Assembly (NCBI GenBank): GCA_965226215.1 | Contig: CBDDCH010000002.1 | Coordinates: 4,712,001-4,776,000 of the forward strand | Length of the DNA stretch: 64,000 nt | Direction of reading: 5' to 3' | DNA from: G963668345 sp965226215 | GTDB lineage: Bacteria; Acidobacteriota; Terriglobia; Bryobacterales; UBA6623 | Shown here: positions 46,063 through 55,291 of the stretch, piece after piece | Position numbering within the stretch: position 1 is the stretch's first letter | Layout: each line of letters opens with the position of its first letter | Notes under the pieces: generated by a model | Databases searched by the model: none | What the model was told of the DNA's origin: nothing | Seen by the model: only the letters and a program-made list of their open reading frames with translations | Program-made: the position numbers and the translations under genes

Positions 46063-46285
46063 GGCGAATCTGGGCCGTGCCCACCACCGTCGTTCCGAGT
46101 CGGTTAATCCCGTTCCAAATCTATGTGAGGAATCTGCTTGACGAGCCTCCGGTAACGGGTCCAGAACCTGCGGAATGGAGGGCGGGCTAGCACGGCAGCG
46201 TCCGATTCCGCCTCTCCGACAGCTGCATCGCGTGAGATACAACTCCGGACAAGAGAACAGGTTAGAGTCCGGTCGAGTTTTTGGA

Positions 46286-46483
46286 CACTACGACCTGGAC
46301 GAGTTCACGTTCCGCTTCAACCGGCGGACCTCGTGGTCGCGGGGCAAACTTTTCTATCGCCTCCTCCAGCAGGCGGTCGCCGCCGACCCTGCTCCCCATA
46401 AGACGATGGTCGAGGCCACCTGGGCCGGCACCCCCACCCCCAAGATGTAGTGGCTGCTGGAGTCAACTAAATACCCCATTGAA
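46286..46483 (+). pseudogene. IS1595-type transposase relic (C-terminal end plus IR)
   Basis: Encodes YDLDEFTFRFNRRTSWSRGK and FYRLLQQAVAADPAPHKTMV, which closely match the end of the transposase at 15617-16549. It is followed by AGATGTAGTGG and the IR-like GAGTCAACTAAATACCCCAT. The rest of the element is deleted. It shows an older arrival of the same IS family as the one in nqrA. Confidence 0.85.
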
Positions 46484-46907
46484 ATTTTTCAGTAGCTATT
46501 CTGTGCTAGATTGAAACCGCCTTCTCCCAAACCAGCCTGGCAGAGGCTCCGCAGATGGCCTCCCCAGCCGCTAGGGTTTACGGATGGCGCACGACAGATT
46601 GGTTGGATTGCCCTTCAGCAGGCCCTGCCGAAAACCTCCCAGGAATCCATCGCCAGCCACGGGCGAAAATACAGCGCTTAACGGGAGTCTCCAAGGCCTC
46701 CCTAAAACAGTTGGTTTCGGTCGTGTAGTACACCTCTCGACTGTTAAGTGCGTGATGTCCCCCCCCCCGTAGCGAACGCCCGTTGAGAATCAGTGGGGCC
46801 GTGATGTCTGAGGGCCTAGTCGTCAGGCGCGAACCATTCTTACAGTACCGAGCCGGTCTCTCATGGCTCATAGTACCTCGGAGGTGAATTACGTATGTCC
46901 TTCGTCG
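46484..46907. other. Island sequence without recognisable genes
   Basis: A 97-residue minus frame (46578-46871) exists, but I do not recognise it and its composition is not gene-like. A C10 tract lies at about 46759-46768. Confidence 0.4.
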
Positions 46908-48390
46908 CCTTGACGGGAGGATGTCCGGATTTCCGTTGAAAGGCGACGACTCTCCGCTTGCATAGTTTACGCAGCCTGAGGCGGAGCCGCAGAGTGCGGT
47001 TGCCGTCCCGCCAGCGCCCGCAACAGAGCCGGCAGGTCACGATACCCTTTCACCTTGCGGAAGTTTCCCTCCGCCGTCCACAATGCCGAGCCCACCCAGC
47101 GCTCGATGTGATCCCCTCCTCGCCAACGCTTCACGCGACGACAAACCGTCTCCACCACGGAAAACGCCGACTCGATCGGATTTGTCGTGGCGAACGTGCG
47201 CCGCAGCAAGTCCGGCAGCGGCAGACGGTGAACCGTCAAAGTGTCCTCCATGCCCTCGGCCAACGAACGCGCCGCCGAGGGGTTGAGCTCCATCAACTCG
47301 CGGTGCAGCTTTTCCAGCGTGCGTTTCGCATCAGCCGTCGAGGTCATCGCGTAAGCGTTCGCCAGCTTGCGATCGATCGTGTCGCGATACTCCTCGGTCA
47401 GGTGAGAAGCGACGTCGGCCAACGAACGCGCCGCCGAGGGGTGCGACGCTTATGCAGTTGGCAACGCTGGATCAGCGCCGACTCGCCGGCGTGTTGTTTC
47501 ACCGCTTTCACCAACGCTTTGGCGCCGTCGACGACGTAGAGTCGCGGCAGCGTGAAGTCGCCGCCTCGTTCTTCGAGATCGCTCAATAGTTCGCCGACGA
47601 CCGTGGCGTTCTCGCTGGCGCCTTGGCGCAGGCCCAGCACCGTTTTCCGCCCGTCAACATTGACTCCCAACGCCACGATGAAGTGTTGGGAATGGAACTC
47701 AATGCCGTCGATGTAGATCGCGCACAAGCACAATTCGTCGAGTCTGCGTTCGATCAGCTGGCGGAGCTTCTGGCGGCTGACGCGAACGAAATGCTCGCTC
47801 ACGGCGGACTTCTCGATGCCGTAGGCAGCGACGAACTGGCGCACGACCGGGGCGTAGTTGCGCGTCGAGAGGCCGAGCATGAGCTTATCCCAGACGGCTT
47901 CGTCGAGCGGTTCGCCGCGACGGAACAACTCGTAGCTGCCGAGGGTTTGCTCGCGGCCGTCGGTTGTACGCAGGCGCGGCCGATCGAGGGGCGCTTTCTG
48001 ACCGTCGACGACGGCGAAGCATTTTTCGCGGCCCCAGCGGTAGGCTTGCTCGTCTTGTCGGCGAGCGCAGCGGTCGCCGGCGAGCTGGCGCACTTCGTCT
48101 TCCATGACGAGTTGCATCAGCTCGAGCCCGGCTTGGCGCATCAGTCGGCCGACGCCTTCTTGCAGCGCGGCAGCGACCTCCTTCAGCGGCAGGTGCAGTT
48201 GGACCTCCACTTGCCCTTCTTCGGCGTGTTTTTGGAATCGGCGGACCGCTTTCTCGCGGTCGATCTGGTATCTTCTTTTCACAGCGACTCTCCTTTCGAA
48301 ACGATTCGAACTTCCACCCCGAGCCTACCTCAGGCTCGGGTCGGAGAGTCGCTGCTTTCTACGGCTTTACGGACATCCTCCTTGACGGGA
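46908..48390 (-). mobile_element. IS256-family insertion sequence with direct-repeat flanks
   Basis: Ends GGAGGATGTCCG with GACTCTCCG further in are inverted repeats (from about 46916 and to about 48381). Both flanks carry CCTTGACGGGA (46908-46918 and 48380-48390), partly overlapping the ends and consistent with the 8-9-bp duplication of this family. The transposase is broken by a 26-bp internal duplication. Confidence 0.85.
46967..48282 (-). pseudogene. IS256-family transposase, frame broken by a 26-bp duplication
   Basis: Frame 1 (48282 to about 47442) has the N-domain and the DDE start: RQLAGDRC, LCAIYIDGIEFHSQHF (first Asp), LYVVDGAKALVKAV (second Asp) and IQRCQLHKRR. Frame 2 (about 47415 to 46967) continues VASHLTEEYRDTIDRKLANA and the final part FATTNPIESAFSVVETVCRR. 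Between them, 47416-47441 repeats 47257-47282 exactly. Removing it restores QLHKRRNVASHLTEEY. The protein is otherwise complete, about 430 residues. Confidence 0.92.
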
Positions 48391-48395
48391 GCATT

Positions 48396-49921
48396 TTCTC
48401 ATCGAAGGATGAGCCTGAAGACGGGGGTTGGGGCTTTTTGAGTCGCTGGGGCTCCTTTCGGGCTTTTTGATTTTGAGTTTTGGGAAGGGGAGAATCGTCG
48501 TCGGGGTTGTGGGATTGTGGGAATCGCGGAGCGATTTCCAAGGGCGGTGGGAAACGAAGGGAAACCTGGTTTTGGTTTTCCTCGTTTTCCATCGCCCGTC
48601 ATTTCCACAGCCCTCTTCCTGTTGTTCAGCACGGCGTGTTCGCGGAACGGAAACTGGCAAACAGCTTCTGCTTGGCTCGCTGCATCCGGCGGGCCGCCGC
48701 CGTGTCGCTTTCGGCCTGGGCAATGCGGCCCAGAGCCTCCAGCCTCTGCCCTGGCTTGAGATAGCTGGCGGCCTCGGGCAACTTCTCGAAAGATTCCCAA
48801 GGCGTCTGGTAGTGGCGGTACACCCGCTTCTGCTTGCCTTTGGCGTCGGTCTTGATCTCGGGCTGTCCGCAGGGCCGGTGGAAGTTCAAATAGGGATTGA
48901 AGTGCTGTTGGTAGAAGCGCTGGATGCGCCCCGCGTGCGGCGCCGCGATGTACGTATATCCCATGTGTTTGCGGATCACCGCGCCGTTTTTCGATTCCAC
49001 CAAGCCGTTGTCGTTGGAGTGCCGCGGACGCGACTTGGTCTGTTCGATCAGCAGCTTGTTCAATAGCTTCTCCACCGTGCGATTGAGGAACTCGCTGCCG
49101 TTGTCGGAATGGAAGCCGCGGATACGAAAGGGAAACTGCTCGATCATGGCTTTCAGCAACGGCTCCAGCCAGGCTTCACTGATCGCGGGCGTGGCGCCGA
49201 CCACTTGCCACTGGGTGACTTCATCCACGGCATTGATGTGGTAGACGCCCTTGACGCCATCGCGATCCCCTTGATGCACCGTATCCACTCGCAGAAAGCC
49301 GGGTTGGCCTTGCGGGTCGGGCCGGCGCCGCTCGCCGATCGACACCGCCGTGGGCCGGGTCTTGGTGAAATGCAGCCGCCGCTGGCGGTAGGCTCTGCGC
49401 CGCCGCAGGCGATAGATCTGGGCCACCGAGATCCCCGCCAGCCGCTCGTATTCGCGCCGCTGGTACTGCTGGTATTCCCGCTCGAGGATCTTGCGCGTGG
49501 CCGGGCCGCTGAGGGTTTCGTGGGCCTCGTCCACCGCCGCCAGCAGTTCGACGTCGGCGGGCGTGTACTTGCGGGCAAAGCGATGCCGCCGGTAGCGGGC
49601 GGGTTGGAGTTCTCCGCCCTGCCGGTACTGCTGGATCAGCCGCGTGATTTGCGCCCGGCTCAGTCCGGTCATCTTGACCAGATACTGCCGCAGCAGCCCT
49701 TTGTCGGCGCGGTTCTGGCGGCTGTAGCCGTGCTGGCGAAGCGTGCGCGCCACCCACGTGTAGATCTCGGCCCGCCCTTTGCCTTTGAATCGAATCTCCT
49801 CGCTGGAGTGGAGAAACTGCTGGATCTGTTGCAGGTTCAGCTTGCTGGTGTTTTGCACTTGGATAGTCAATTCCCAGCATGCCCACTCCCCGATCCTTCA
49901 GGCTCATCTTGTGTGAGAAAC
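48396..49921 (-). mobile_element. IS481-like insertion sequence
   Basis: The left end TTTCTCATCGAAGGATGAGC (about 48396) and the complement of the right end near 49921 (TTTCTCACACAAGATGAGCC) are imperfect inverted repeats that continue CTGAAG and a G-run. A second, partial copy of the right end lies at 49932-49957, suggesting a tandem end or nested insertion. It directly adjoins the IS256 element. Confidence 0.75.
48626..49870 (-). CDS. DDE integrase-core transposase (IS481-like)
   Basis: This 414-residue protein has an N-terminal helix-turn-helix region (ARTLRQHGY, LSRAQITRLIQQYRQGGEL), a basic middle (YRLRRRRAYRQRRLH) and an rve core with Asp in FLRVDTVHQGD, Asp in GFHSDNGSEFL and Glu in NGLVESKNG. 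The frame is intact, so the element may still be active. The exact family (IS481 or an unclassified group) cannot be fixed by eye. Confidence 0.85.
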   Translation of the reverse strand: MTIQVQNTSKLNLQQIQQFLHSSEEIRFKGKGRAEIYTWVARTLRQHGYSRQNRADKGLLRQYLVKMTGLSRAQITRLIQQYRQGGELQPARYRRHRFARKYTPADVELLAAVDEAHETLSGPATRKILEREYQQYQRREYERLAGISVAQIYRLRRRRAYRQRRLHFTKTRPTAVSIGERRRPDPQGQPGFLRVDTVHQGDRDGVKGVYHINAVDEVTQWQVVGATPAISEAWLEPLLKAMIEQFPFRIRGFHSDNGSEFLNRTVEKLLNKLLIEQTKSRPRHSNDNGLVESKNGAVIRKHMGYTYIAAPHAGRIQRFYQQHFNPYLNFHRPCGQPEIKTDAKGKQKRVYRHYQTPWESFEKLPEAASYLKPGQRLEALGRIAQAESDTAAARRMQRAKQKLFASFRSANTPC

Positions 49922-50148
49922 AAACTCCTCGTTCAGACTCATCTTGCATGAGACAAGACTACGGGGTGACAAAAAGTAATGTACAGTGTCTATTTGAAAA
50001 TCTTAGCGCTGAAAAAATGTTAGTACTATGTACTGTCCTGGTCGGGTGTTGGGTTTCCGGTTGCATCTGGCCTTTTCCGTGTAGTAACCGGGGCGACCCA
50101 ACTTTTCTGAGATAAGCAAAAAGGAGATATCAACAATAGAAGAACTTG
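49922..50148. other. AT-richer segment upstream of the acidic exported protein
   Basis: Contains the partial duplicate of the IS481-like end (49932-49957), then AT-richer DNA with a likely promoter for the next gene and AAGGAGA (50119-50125). No gene. Confidence 0.45.
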
Positions 50149-50724
50149 ATGAAATGTATCGTGCCGGTGTTCGCACTGGCGCTTGTAATGGGCGGTGTGC
50201 CCGCGTACGCGAGCCATTGCGATGACCCTGGCGAAAATGATATTGGCAGTGGCCGTGAGCGGGGCTGCTCAGGCATTGGAGGTGTGACCGCTACGGACCT
50301 CAACGACGACGATTGCTTCGCCGGTAGACTCAGTCGTATCGCGGTCGACAACGATGATAACCACAAGGGCAAGGGCGATTCCGAAGACCTGGACGACGAC
50401 GGTATTAGCGACTCCATGGAGGAGTGCATCAACGACGCGCTCATCGGCCACTGTGGCGATGTCGACCAGGACGATGCCGGCGACATCGATGTCGATAACA
50501 TTAGTAACTTCTCCAAGAACCGCACGCGATTTGACGTGGACTTCGACAACACCAGCACCCTTTGCTTTGTCACCGAGTGCAGCGACGGGATCGACAATGA
50601 CTCTACAGAAGGGACTGATTATCCGAACGACCCCGATTGCACCAGCTACAGCGACGACAATGAAACGGACCCCGATTGTCAGGATACCAACGACGGCGAT
50701 TGCAGCGGTTCGCTGGACTCCTAG
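50149..50724 (+). CDS. Exported Asp-rich protein with thrombospondin-3-like Ca-binding motifs
   Basis: The 191-residue protein has a signal peptide (1-20, GGVPAYA). The mature part is very acidic, with more than 40 Asp, and carries cysteines. The segment DLDDDGISDSMEECINDAL resembles a type-3 thrombospondin calcium repeat. ECSDGIDNDSTEGTDYPNDP matches the C-x-D-G-x-D-N-D-x-D pattern found in secreted repeat proteins. Function unknown; probably calcium-dependent and extracellular. It lies in the island between IS elements, so acquisition by transfer is plausible. Confidence 0.65.
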   Translation: MKCIVPVFALALVMGGVPAYASHCDDPGENDIGSGRERGCSGIGGVTATDLNDDDCFAGRLSRIAVDNDDNHKGKGDSEDLDDDGISDSMEECINDALIGHCGDVDQDDAGDIDVDNISNFSKNRTRFDVDFDNTSTLCFVTECSDGIDNDSTEGTDYPNDPDCTSYSDDNETDPDCQDTNDGDCSGSLDS

Positions 50725-50832
50725 AGGAGCGAGACTTTCTCTACCCTTTAGTTAGCCCCCGGTGCGCATCGCGCCGAGGACTAACTTTTGTGTTGTCGCG
50801 GACCGCAAACCTCTCGTATGGCAGAGGTCTTC

Positions 50833-52269
50833 ATGAATCATCGAAGCCTCGGCCTCCTCCTCTCTGTTTGTAGTCTCGCCATTACCTTCTTTTCGGGGCC
50901 GTCTTCGCTGCACGCCGACGATTGGGTCGCCGGTTCGATCTATCAGTTTCAGGACGATTCTCGAAGACCGGTTCGTGCCGCCTACGTTTCGGTCCGGTCT
51001 CTCGACGGCCGCTTGCTGGCTACTTCCCGCAGCGCCCCTGACGGCTCCTACACACTGCAAGGCTTGCCTCCTTTCCGCATCGTCCTGGCGTCGTCGCGCT
51101 CCGGGTTCTATACGGTTCGCGCGGCGGGGCGCGCGGGTACGCGTGTGGTGGTGGATTGCACCTTAGGGTGCGCCGAGCAGGCGTACGACTTTGAGTTGGT
51201 TCGAGGGGGGAGGGTTAGCGGTGCGGTCGTTGACGGACTGGGCGAGCCCGTCGAGGGAGCGCGAGTTTCGGCCCGGCTGCTCGGTGTGTCGATGCCGGGG
51301 AAACAGGGCCTCGCCAAAGATACAACGGATGATCGAGGGCGGTTTCGCCTTGCCGGGTTGCGTGGCGGAGTGTATCAGCTTACCGTGCAAGGGCGCATTC
51401 CGGGGCGGGCGAGCGCGCACCGGACGCAGCGACTCGAGATTTCCGAGGGGCAGGAGGTGAGCGGCCTGTCGATCACGCTCGGCGGGGAGGCTGTCTTTCG
51501 CCTTTCCGGCACGGTTACGGGACTGCCTATTTCCGAATACGCAGTAGCCCGCGTGTCACTCAAGAGGCCGGGTTTCGACGGGCGGCAACTATCCGCCGTC
51601 GCGGACGAAGAAGGGCGCATTGAGTTTCCGGCGGTCGCCGCCGGGCGCTACGGAGCCTCGATCAATGCGACCCAGCTCACTTCCTCGGAACGGGTGCGCC
51701 GGTTTGTCGGCGTCATTGATGTATACGGCGACATGGACGGGGTGGTGTTTCGTCCTCTGGGAATGGCGGACGTGGAGGGTGATGTTGAATTCGACGGCGA
51801 GATCAACACAGCTCCCTTCGCGGTGATGCTCAGTGCGCACGAAGGGGGGCACAGTCGGTGGTTTCGCTCGACTGGGGAAGGGGAGTTCCGTTTAGACGGC
51901 TTGGTCGCCGGCGCCTACCGCATCGGGGCCAAATCCCCCTCGGTGTACGTTAAAGGTATTCGCCGCGGGAGCGAGATCGAATCGCCGGACGCGGTCGTCC
52001 TCTCACCGGGCACGAATCGCCTAACGGTCGTTGTCGCCGCGGACCACGGCGAAGTGTTCGGGACGGTTCGGGACCCGGGAGACAGGCGGCCCATACCCCA
52101 CGCTCGAGTCGCTTTGGAGGGGCGTGGCGGCAAGAACATCGTTCAGGCGGACCAGCTGGGCCGTTTCCTATTCGGCAAAGTCATCCCCGGCGAATACCGC
52201 ATCTGCGCCTGGTCCGACATCGCCCCCGAACGAGTCGCCGACGAGGGCGAGTGGGAGCGCGCGGGGTGA
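50833..52269 (+). CDS. Exported carboxypeptidase-regulatory-like (Ig-like) domain protein, premature TGA
   Basis: The readable frame is 478 residues from the ATG at 50833: signal peptide to about residue 28 (LHADD), then four to five beta-sandwich repeats of the carboxypeptidase regulatory type, for example GGRVSGAVVDGLGEPVEGAR, DDRGRFRLAGLRGGVYQLTV and LGRFLFGKVIPGEYRICAW. Such proteins are abundant in Acidobacteria. The frame continues past the TGA at 52267 as ENKIIPIDPDSEIEIDLTAA to a TAA at 52336. That looks like the true C-terminus, so the stop is a likely mutation or sequence error. Confidence 0.75.
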   Translation: MNHRSLGLLLSVCSLAITFFSGPSSLHADDWVAGSIYQFQDDSRRPVRAAYVSVRSLDGRLLATSRSAPDGSYTLQGLPPFRIVLASSRSGFYTVRAAGRAGTRVVVDCTLGCAEQAYDFELVRGGRVSGAVVDGLGEPVEGARVSARLLGVSMPGKQGLAKDTTDDRGRFRLAGLRGGVYQLTVQGRIPGRASAHRTQRLEISEGQEVSGLSITLGGEAVFRLSGTVTGLPISEYAVARVSLKRPGFDGRQLSAVADEEGRIEFPAVAAGRYGASINATQLTSSERVRRFVGVIDVYGDMDGVVFRPLGMADVEGDVEFDGEINTAPFAVMLSAHEGGHSRWFRSTGEGEFRLDGLVAGAYRIGAKSPSVYVKGIRRGSEIESPDAVVLSPGTNRLTVVVAADHGEVFGTVRDPGDRRPIPHARVALEGRGGKNIVQADQLGRFLFGKVIPGEYRICAWSDIAPERVADEGEWERAG

Positions 52270-52339
52270 GAAAACAAGATCATCCCCATCGACCCCGACA
52301 GCGAAATCGAAATCGATTTAACCGCCGCAGCGTTGTAAG

Positions 52340-52634
52340 TAGGACCGGCTCTCAGCCGGTTCCAAAGTAGCCCCAAGCAAAACAGCGCGAGAACGCAAAA
52401 AGACACGCTGAGAGCTTGTCCTACTGGGTTGTGGTTCGCCAAAACTACGTAGCCGTTTAGATTGAAGCGCTTGCGTCGAATCTGTTTTAGGCACGCTGTG
52501 CGCACACTCTGGGGCTTGCTCCAAAGGCCTCTGGGTGCTGGCCGAACGGCGCGTCCCGGCGCAACAACACCCAAAAGACCGGATCGTTCAAGAGTCCGGT
52601 CTTCAATTTCGATCGGCTACGGAGTTTTGGCGAA
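52340..52634. repeat. Nested inverted repeats after the carboxypeptidase-like gene
   Basis: GTAGGACCGGCTCTCAG (52339-52355) pairs with CTGAGAGCTTGTCCTAC (52409-52425), and includes a hairpin GGACCGGCTCTCAGCCGGTTCC that could terminate transcription. TTCGCCAAAACTACGTAGCCG (about 52436) pairs with CGGCTACGGAGTTTTGGCGAA (52614-52634), 20 of 21 matching. The second pair may mark the group II intron's downstream edge or a separate MITE. Confidence 0.55.
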
Positions 52635-54649
52635 GGACACCCCGGTAGGGTCGGGAACTGGCGCGGTGGCTCGTAGGACGCTCGCTTGGCCGTATCCGGG
52701 GGTTTCCCCCTTCGTGCCCGTTTAGCAGGGTCCGTAGCTCCGTCTCCAGCTCCCGCCACATCGCACGCAGCGTGCGGATTTCCCGCACTACGCGCTCCCG
52801 CACACTTCGCGGCAAGGGTTATGGGGCCTATCGGCATGGGGCGACTGCCCAGGACGGCTGTTGATAACTCACCCAGTACTCATCGAAGAGCCCAAGCGTC
52901 TTGTGCAGCCGTGCTCTGCTCCACCGCTTCCATCCGAAGCCTTGGCGCTGACAGGCTCTGCCCAGATGACGCCGAATCTTCTTCTCTACCCAGTCTCGGA
53001 TGTACGAGAAACACCGACTCGAGTGGCCCACGGCAAAGTACTTCACCCAGCCGCGCAGAATCGGATTGATCTTTGCGATCAGCCCGCCGACCGGCTGGGA
53101 TCGAGAGCCTCGGAAGATCTCCCTGAGCTTGCGGAGCAATGCCGTCCGCTTCTTGCCTTGCGGCATGCGCAGCGGCATCCATCGTCCCCGCCGAGAGCGG
53201 ATCCGACGAAACTCAAAACCGAGAAAACCAAAACTCTCTCCTTGCTGCAGGTCCACTCTACGGCTCTTTTCCTCGTTCACCTCCACCTGTAGCTTGGCCA
53301 ACTCCTGGCGCAGTCGCTTTTCCACCGCCTGTCGAAGCCATTGCCGGCGCGGATGCGAGTCGATCAGGATCACCATATCATCGGCGAACCTGGCATACTC
53401 GACTCCCGTCCAGCGCTGGAAACGGGTCGCTTCTTTCGCCCTTTCCAGCATCTTGTCTACCTCGTTGAGGTACACATTGCTGAGCAACGGCGAAATCACC
53501 CCGCCCTGCGGAACGCCTTGCTTCCCCGACGCCTTCAGTAGCAACTTCAAGAGCCACAGAACCTCGTCATCGTTCACTCGCCGCGCCACTTTCCTCAGCA
53601 CGATATGATGCCGCACTGTGTCGAAGTAGGTTCGCAGATCGAGATCAATCACGTAGGTCTTGCCCCTGATAATCGCCTCCGAGACGCGCCGGATGGCGGC
53701 ATGCGCCGACTTCTTCGGCCGGTAGCCAAACGACCCCGGTTGAAAGTCCGCCTCAAAGATCGGTTCCAGGATGAGCTTCAACGCTCCCTGGACCACCCGG
53801 TCCCGGACCGATGGAATCGAAAGCGGACGTACTTTGCCCCCTTCCTTGGGAATCTCCACCTTCCGTGCCCGCTGAGGTCGATATCTGCGCTGCACCAACT
53901 CCTCGCGAAGCTGTTCGAGAAACTCCTCCACGCCTTCGGCTTCGACCGCCTCAAACGTCACCCCGTCAATTCCCGGAGCTCCGTTGTTGCGCTTCGCCAG
54001 CCGGTAGGCTTCCCGGAGGGTCTCTCGTTTACAGACATGGATATACAAACCCCAAAAGCGCCAAGACGGTTCAGCCTTCGCCTTGACGTATAGCCTTCGT
54101 CTCAGGTCCTGCAGACTGCTGGACGCTTTTGTCATTTCGCCCCTGCCTCCCTTGTTGACCAAGACTTGATGTGCAGCAAGGTCCCTTCGCTCCACGGGTG
54201 TTACCCCGCTTCCGCGCTACTACGAACCTAGCCGCCACCCTCTCGCCTTCCACCGACTTCTTGGTTTACGCCAGTTATACGGCTTCCCTGCTCCGCCGAT
54301 TTCTCGACGGGACGAGGAGGGTTTCTTCAGTTGCTCAGCATGTCCTTGTCACCGTGCTGCCCCTACCACCCCGCCGGAGTGACACAACGCTTCGGTCAGT
54401 CTGCGTCTTGCCATGCTGCCTTTGCCCGACACTAGAAGGCTCGGCCTCCGGATTAAATTTTTGTCGAGGCCTCCTGTGGGTTCACTTGCGTTGCGGCCCG
54501 ATGACTCGCTCACCATCCCAAGGACGGCTTTGTCGGTTGGCTTCATCCGCTTCGTTTCCTCCACGCATGCAACCCAAGCTACGGGGCTTCTGACTCTTAC
54601 CCCGGCGGGACTTCCTCCCACTGAACATGCCAGCCTTCGCTGGACGCAC
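52635..54649 (-). mobile_element. Group II intron (5' end proposed at 54649)
   Basis: A reverse transcriptase gene is preceded on its strand by about 510 bases of structured, non-coding sequence that starts GTGCGTCCAGCGAAGG at 54649, the GTGYG start of group II introns, and contains phrases typical of domains I-III upstream of such genes. After the gene, GTGCGGGAAATCCGCAC (complement of 52772-52788) resembles a domain V hairpin. The 3' end is not defined. The start coordinate given is a limit, not a boundary. Confidence 0.65.
52828..54135 (-). CDS. ltrA: Group II intron reverse transcriptase/maturase
   Basis: The 435-residue enzyme promotes splicing and retrohoming of its intron. Seen: RT0-2 region with NNGAPGIDGVTFEAVE, YRPQRARKVEIPK and VRPLSIPSVRDRVVQ; RT3 DLDLRTYFDTVRH; RT4 QGVPQGGVISPLLSNVYLNE; RT5 YARFADDMVIL with the active FADD; and the maturase domain (KINPILRGWVKYFAVGHS). 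It lacks an HNH endonuclease domain. The start at 54135 fits the family; the 20 residues before it have no support. The frame is complete. Confidence 0.93.
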   Translation of the reverse strand: MTKASSSLQDLRRRLYVKAKAEPSWRFWGLYIHVCKRETLREAYRLAKRNNGAPGIDGVTFEAVEAEGVEEFLEQLREELVQRRYRPQRARKVEIPKEGGKVRPLSIPSVRDRVVQGALKLILEPIFEADFQPGSFGYRPKKSAHAAIRRVSEAIIRGKTYVIDLDLRTYFDTVRHHIVLRKVARRVNDDEVLWLLKLLLKASGKQGVPQGGVISPLLSNVYLNEVDKMLERAKEATRFQRWTGVEYARFADDMVILIDSHPRRQWLRQAVEKRLRQELAKLQVEVNEEKSRRVDLQQGESFGFLGFEFRRIRSRRGRWMPLRMPQGKKRTALLRKLREIFRGSRSQPVGGLIAKINPILRGWVKYFAVGHSSRCFSYIRDWVEKKIRRHLGRACQRQGFGWKRWSRARLHKTLGLFDEYWVSYQQPSWAVAPCR

Positions 54650-55086
54650 TAGCGTCCAAAAACTCGAACGTGCTCTGTTCTTGAGAGTTATGGTCGATGC
54701 GAGGGACGTTCCATTGGCGGCTGCTGTGCCGGTCTGCGCTCCATTCAGCAGGTTCCGGACCCATTCCGGTTAATTCTCATCGTCCTGGCGGGATGGGTCA
54801 AACCAAGACCAAATAGGACATCAACGGCCTAGTCCCCCTTCCCGTTCATTCGGAGCTAGCTTACAAAGACAGCAACCCTGTCCCAAAAGCAGGAGCGCGG
54901 GGGCTTTTTCCTAGGCCGTATGCCGTTGATTACACGATGGATAGCGAATCCCATCCTCGATCTGAGGAACCCACTGTAGATAATTCTGTAGCTGTGCAAA
55001 GCAACAAGGCTCAACAGACTTCAATAATCTAAATTTGTAAGTTATTGATTCTAAAACGGTTGAAATGTGATGTTTATCACCGCACG
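54650..55086. other. Island sequence upstream of the intron
   Basis: No protein is recognised. GGACGCACTAGCGTCC (54642-54657), a near-palindrome, spans the proposed intron 5' junction. The segment 54980-55080 is distinctly AT-rich. Confidence 0.45.
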
Positions 55087-55231
55087 CCTGTTCCCAAAGC
55101 AGATTTCACTGCCGGCCCTGAATCCCTTGTTTTCAACTACTTACGTTTCAACGACTTGCCGCCGACGTGTTGAAATCTGTTGAACCCTGTGGTTCTTGGG
55201 TGCTCTGGACAGCTACAAAATTATCTACAGT
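55087..55231 (-). repeat. 145-base island-end repeat, copy 2
   Basis: Direct repeat of 45918-46062 with about 75 percent identity and no gaps. It has the anticodon-stem core CTGCTTTGGGAACAGG-like sequence but is not followed by the T-arm and acceptor of a tRNA, so it looks like an unpaired att core of a second, older element. Confidence 0.7.
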
Positions 55232-55250
55232 CCCCTGTGGTGAACCCCTC

Positions 55251-55290
55251 CCCTGAGAACGCCTTCAGCGGCCTCTCAGGGCCGTTTTTC
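55251..55290 (+). terminator. Rho-independent-type terminator at the island's right edge
   Basis: CCCTGAGA (55251-55258) and TCTCAGGG (55274-55281) form an 8-bp stem, followed by CCGTTTTTC. It would end plus-strand transcription leaving the island. Confidence 0.6.
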
Positions 55291-55291
55291 T

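Noticed and set aside
46967..48282. Two separate IS256 transposase genes
   Set aside because: The two frames are the two halves of one protein; the 26-bp duplication accounts fully for the break.
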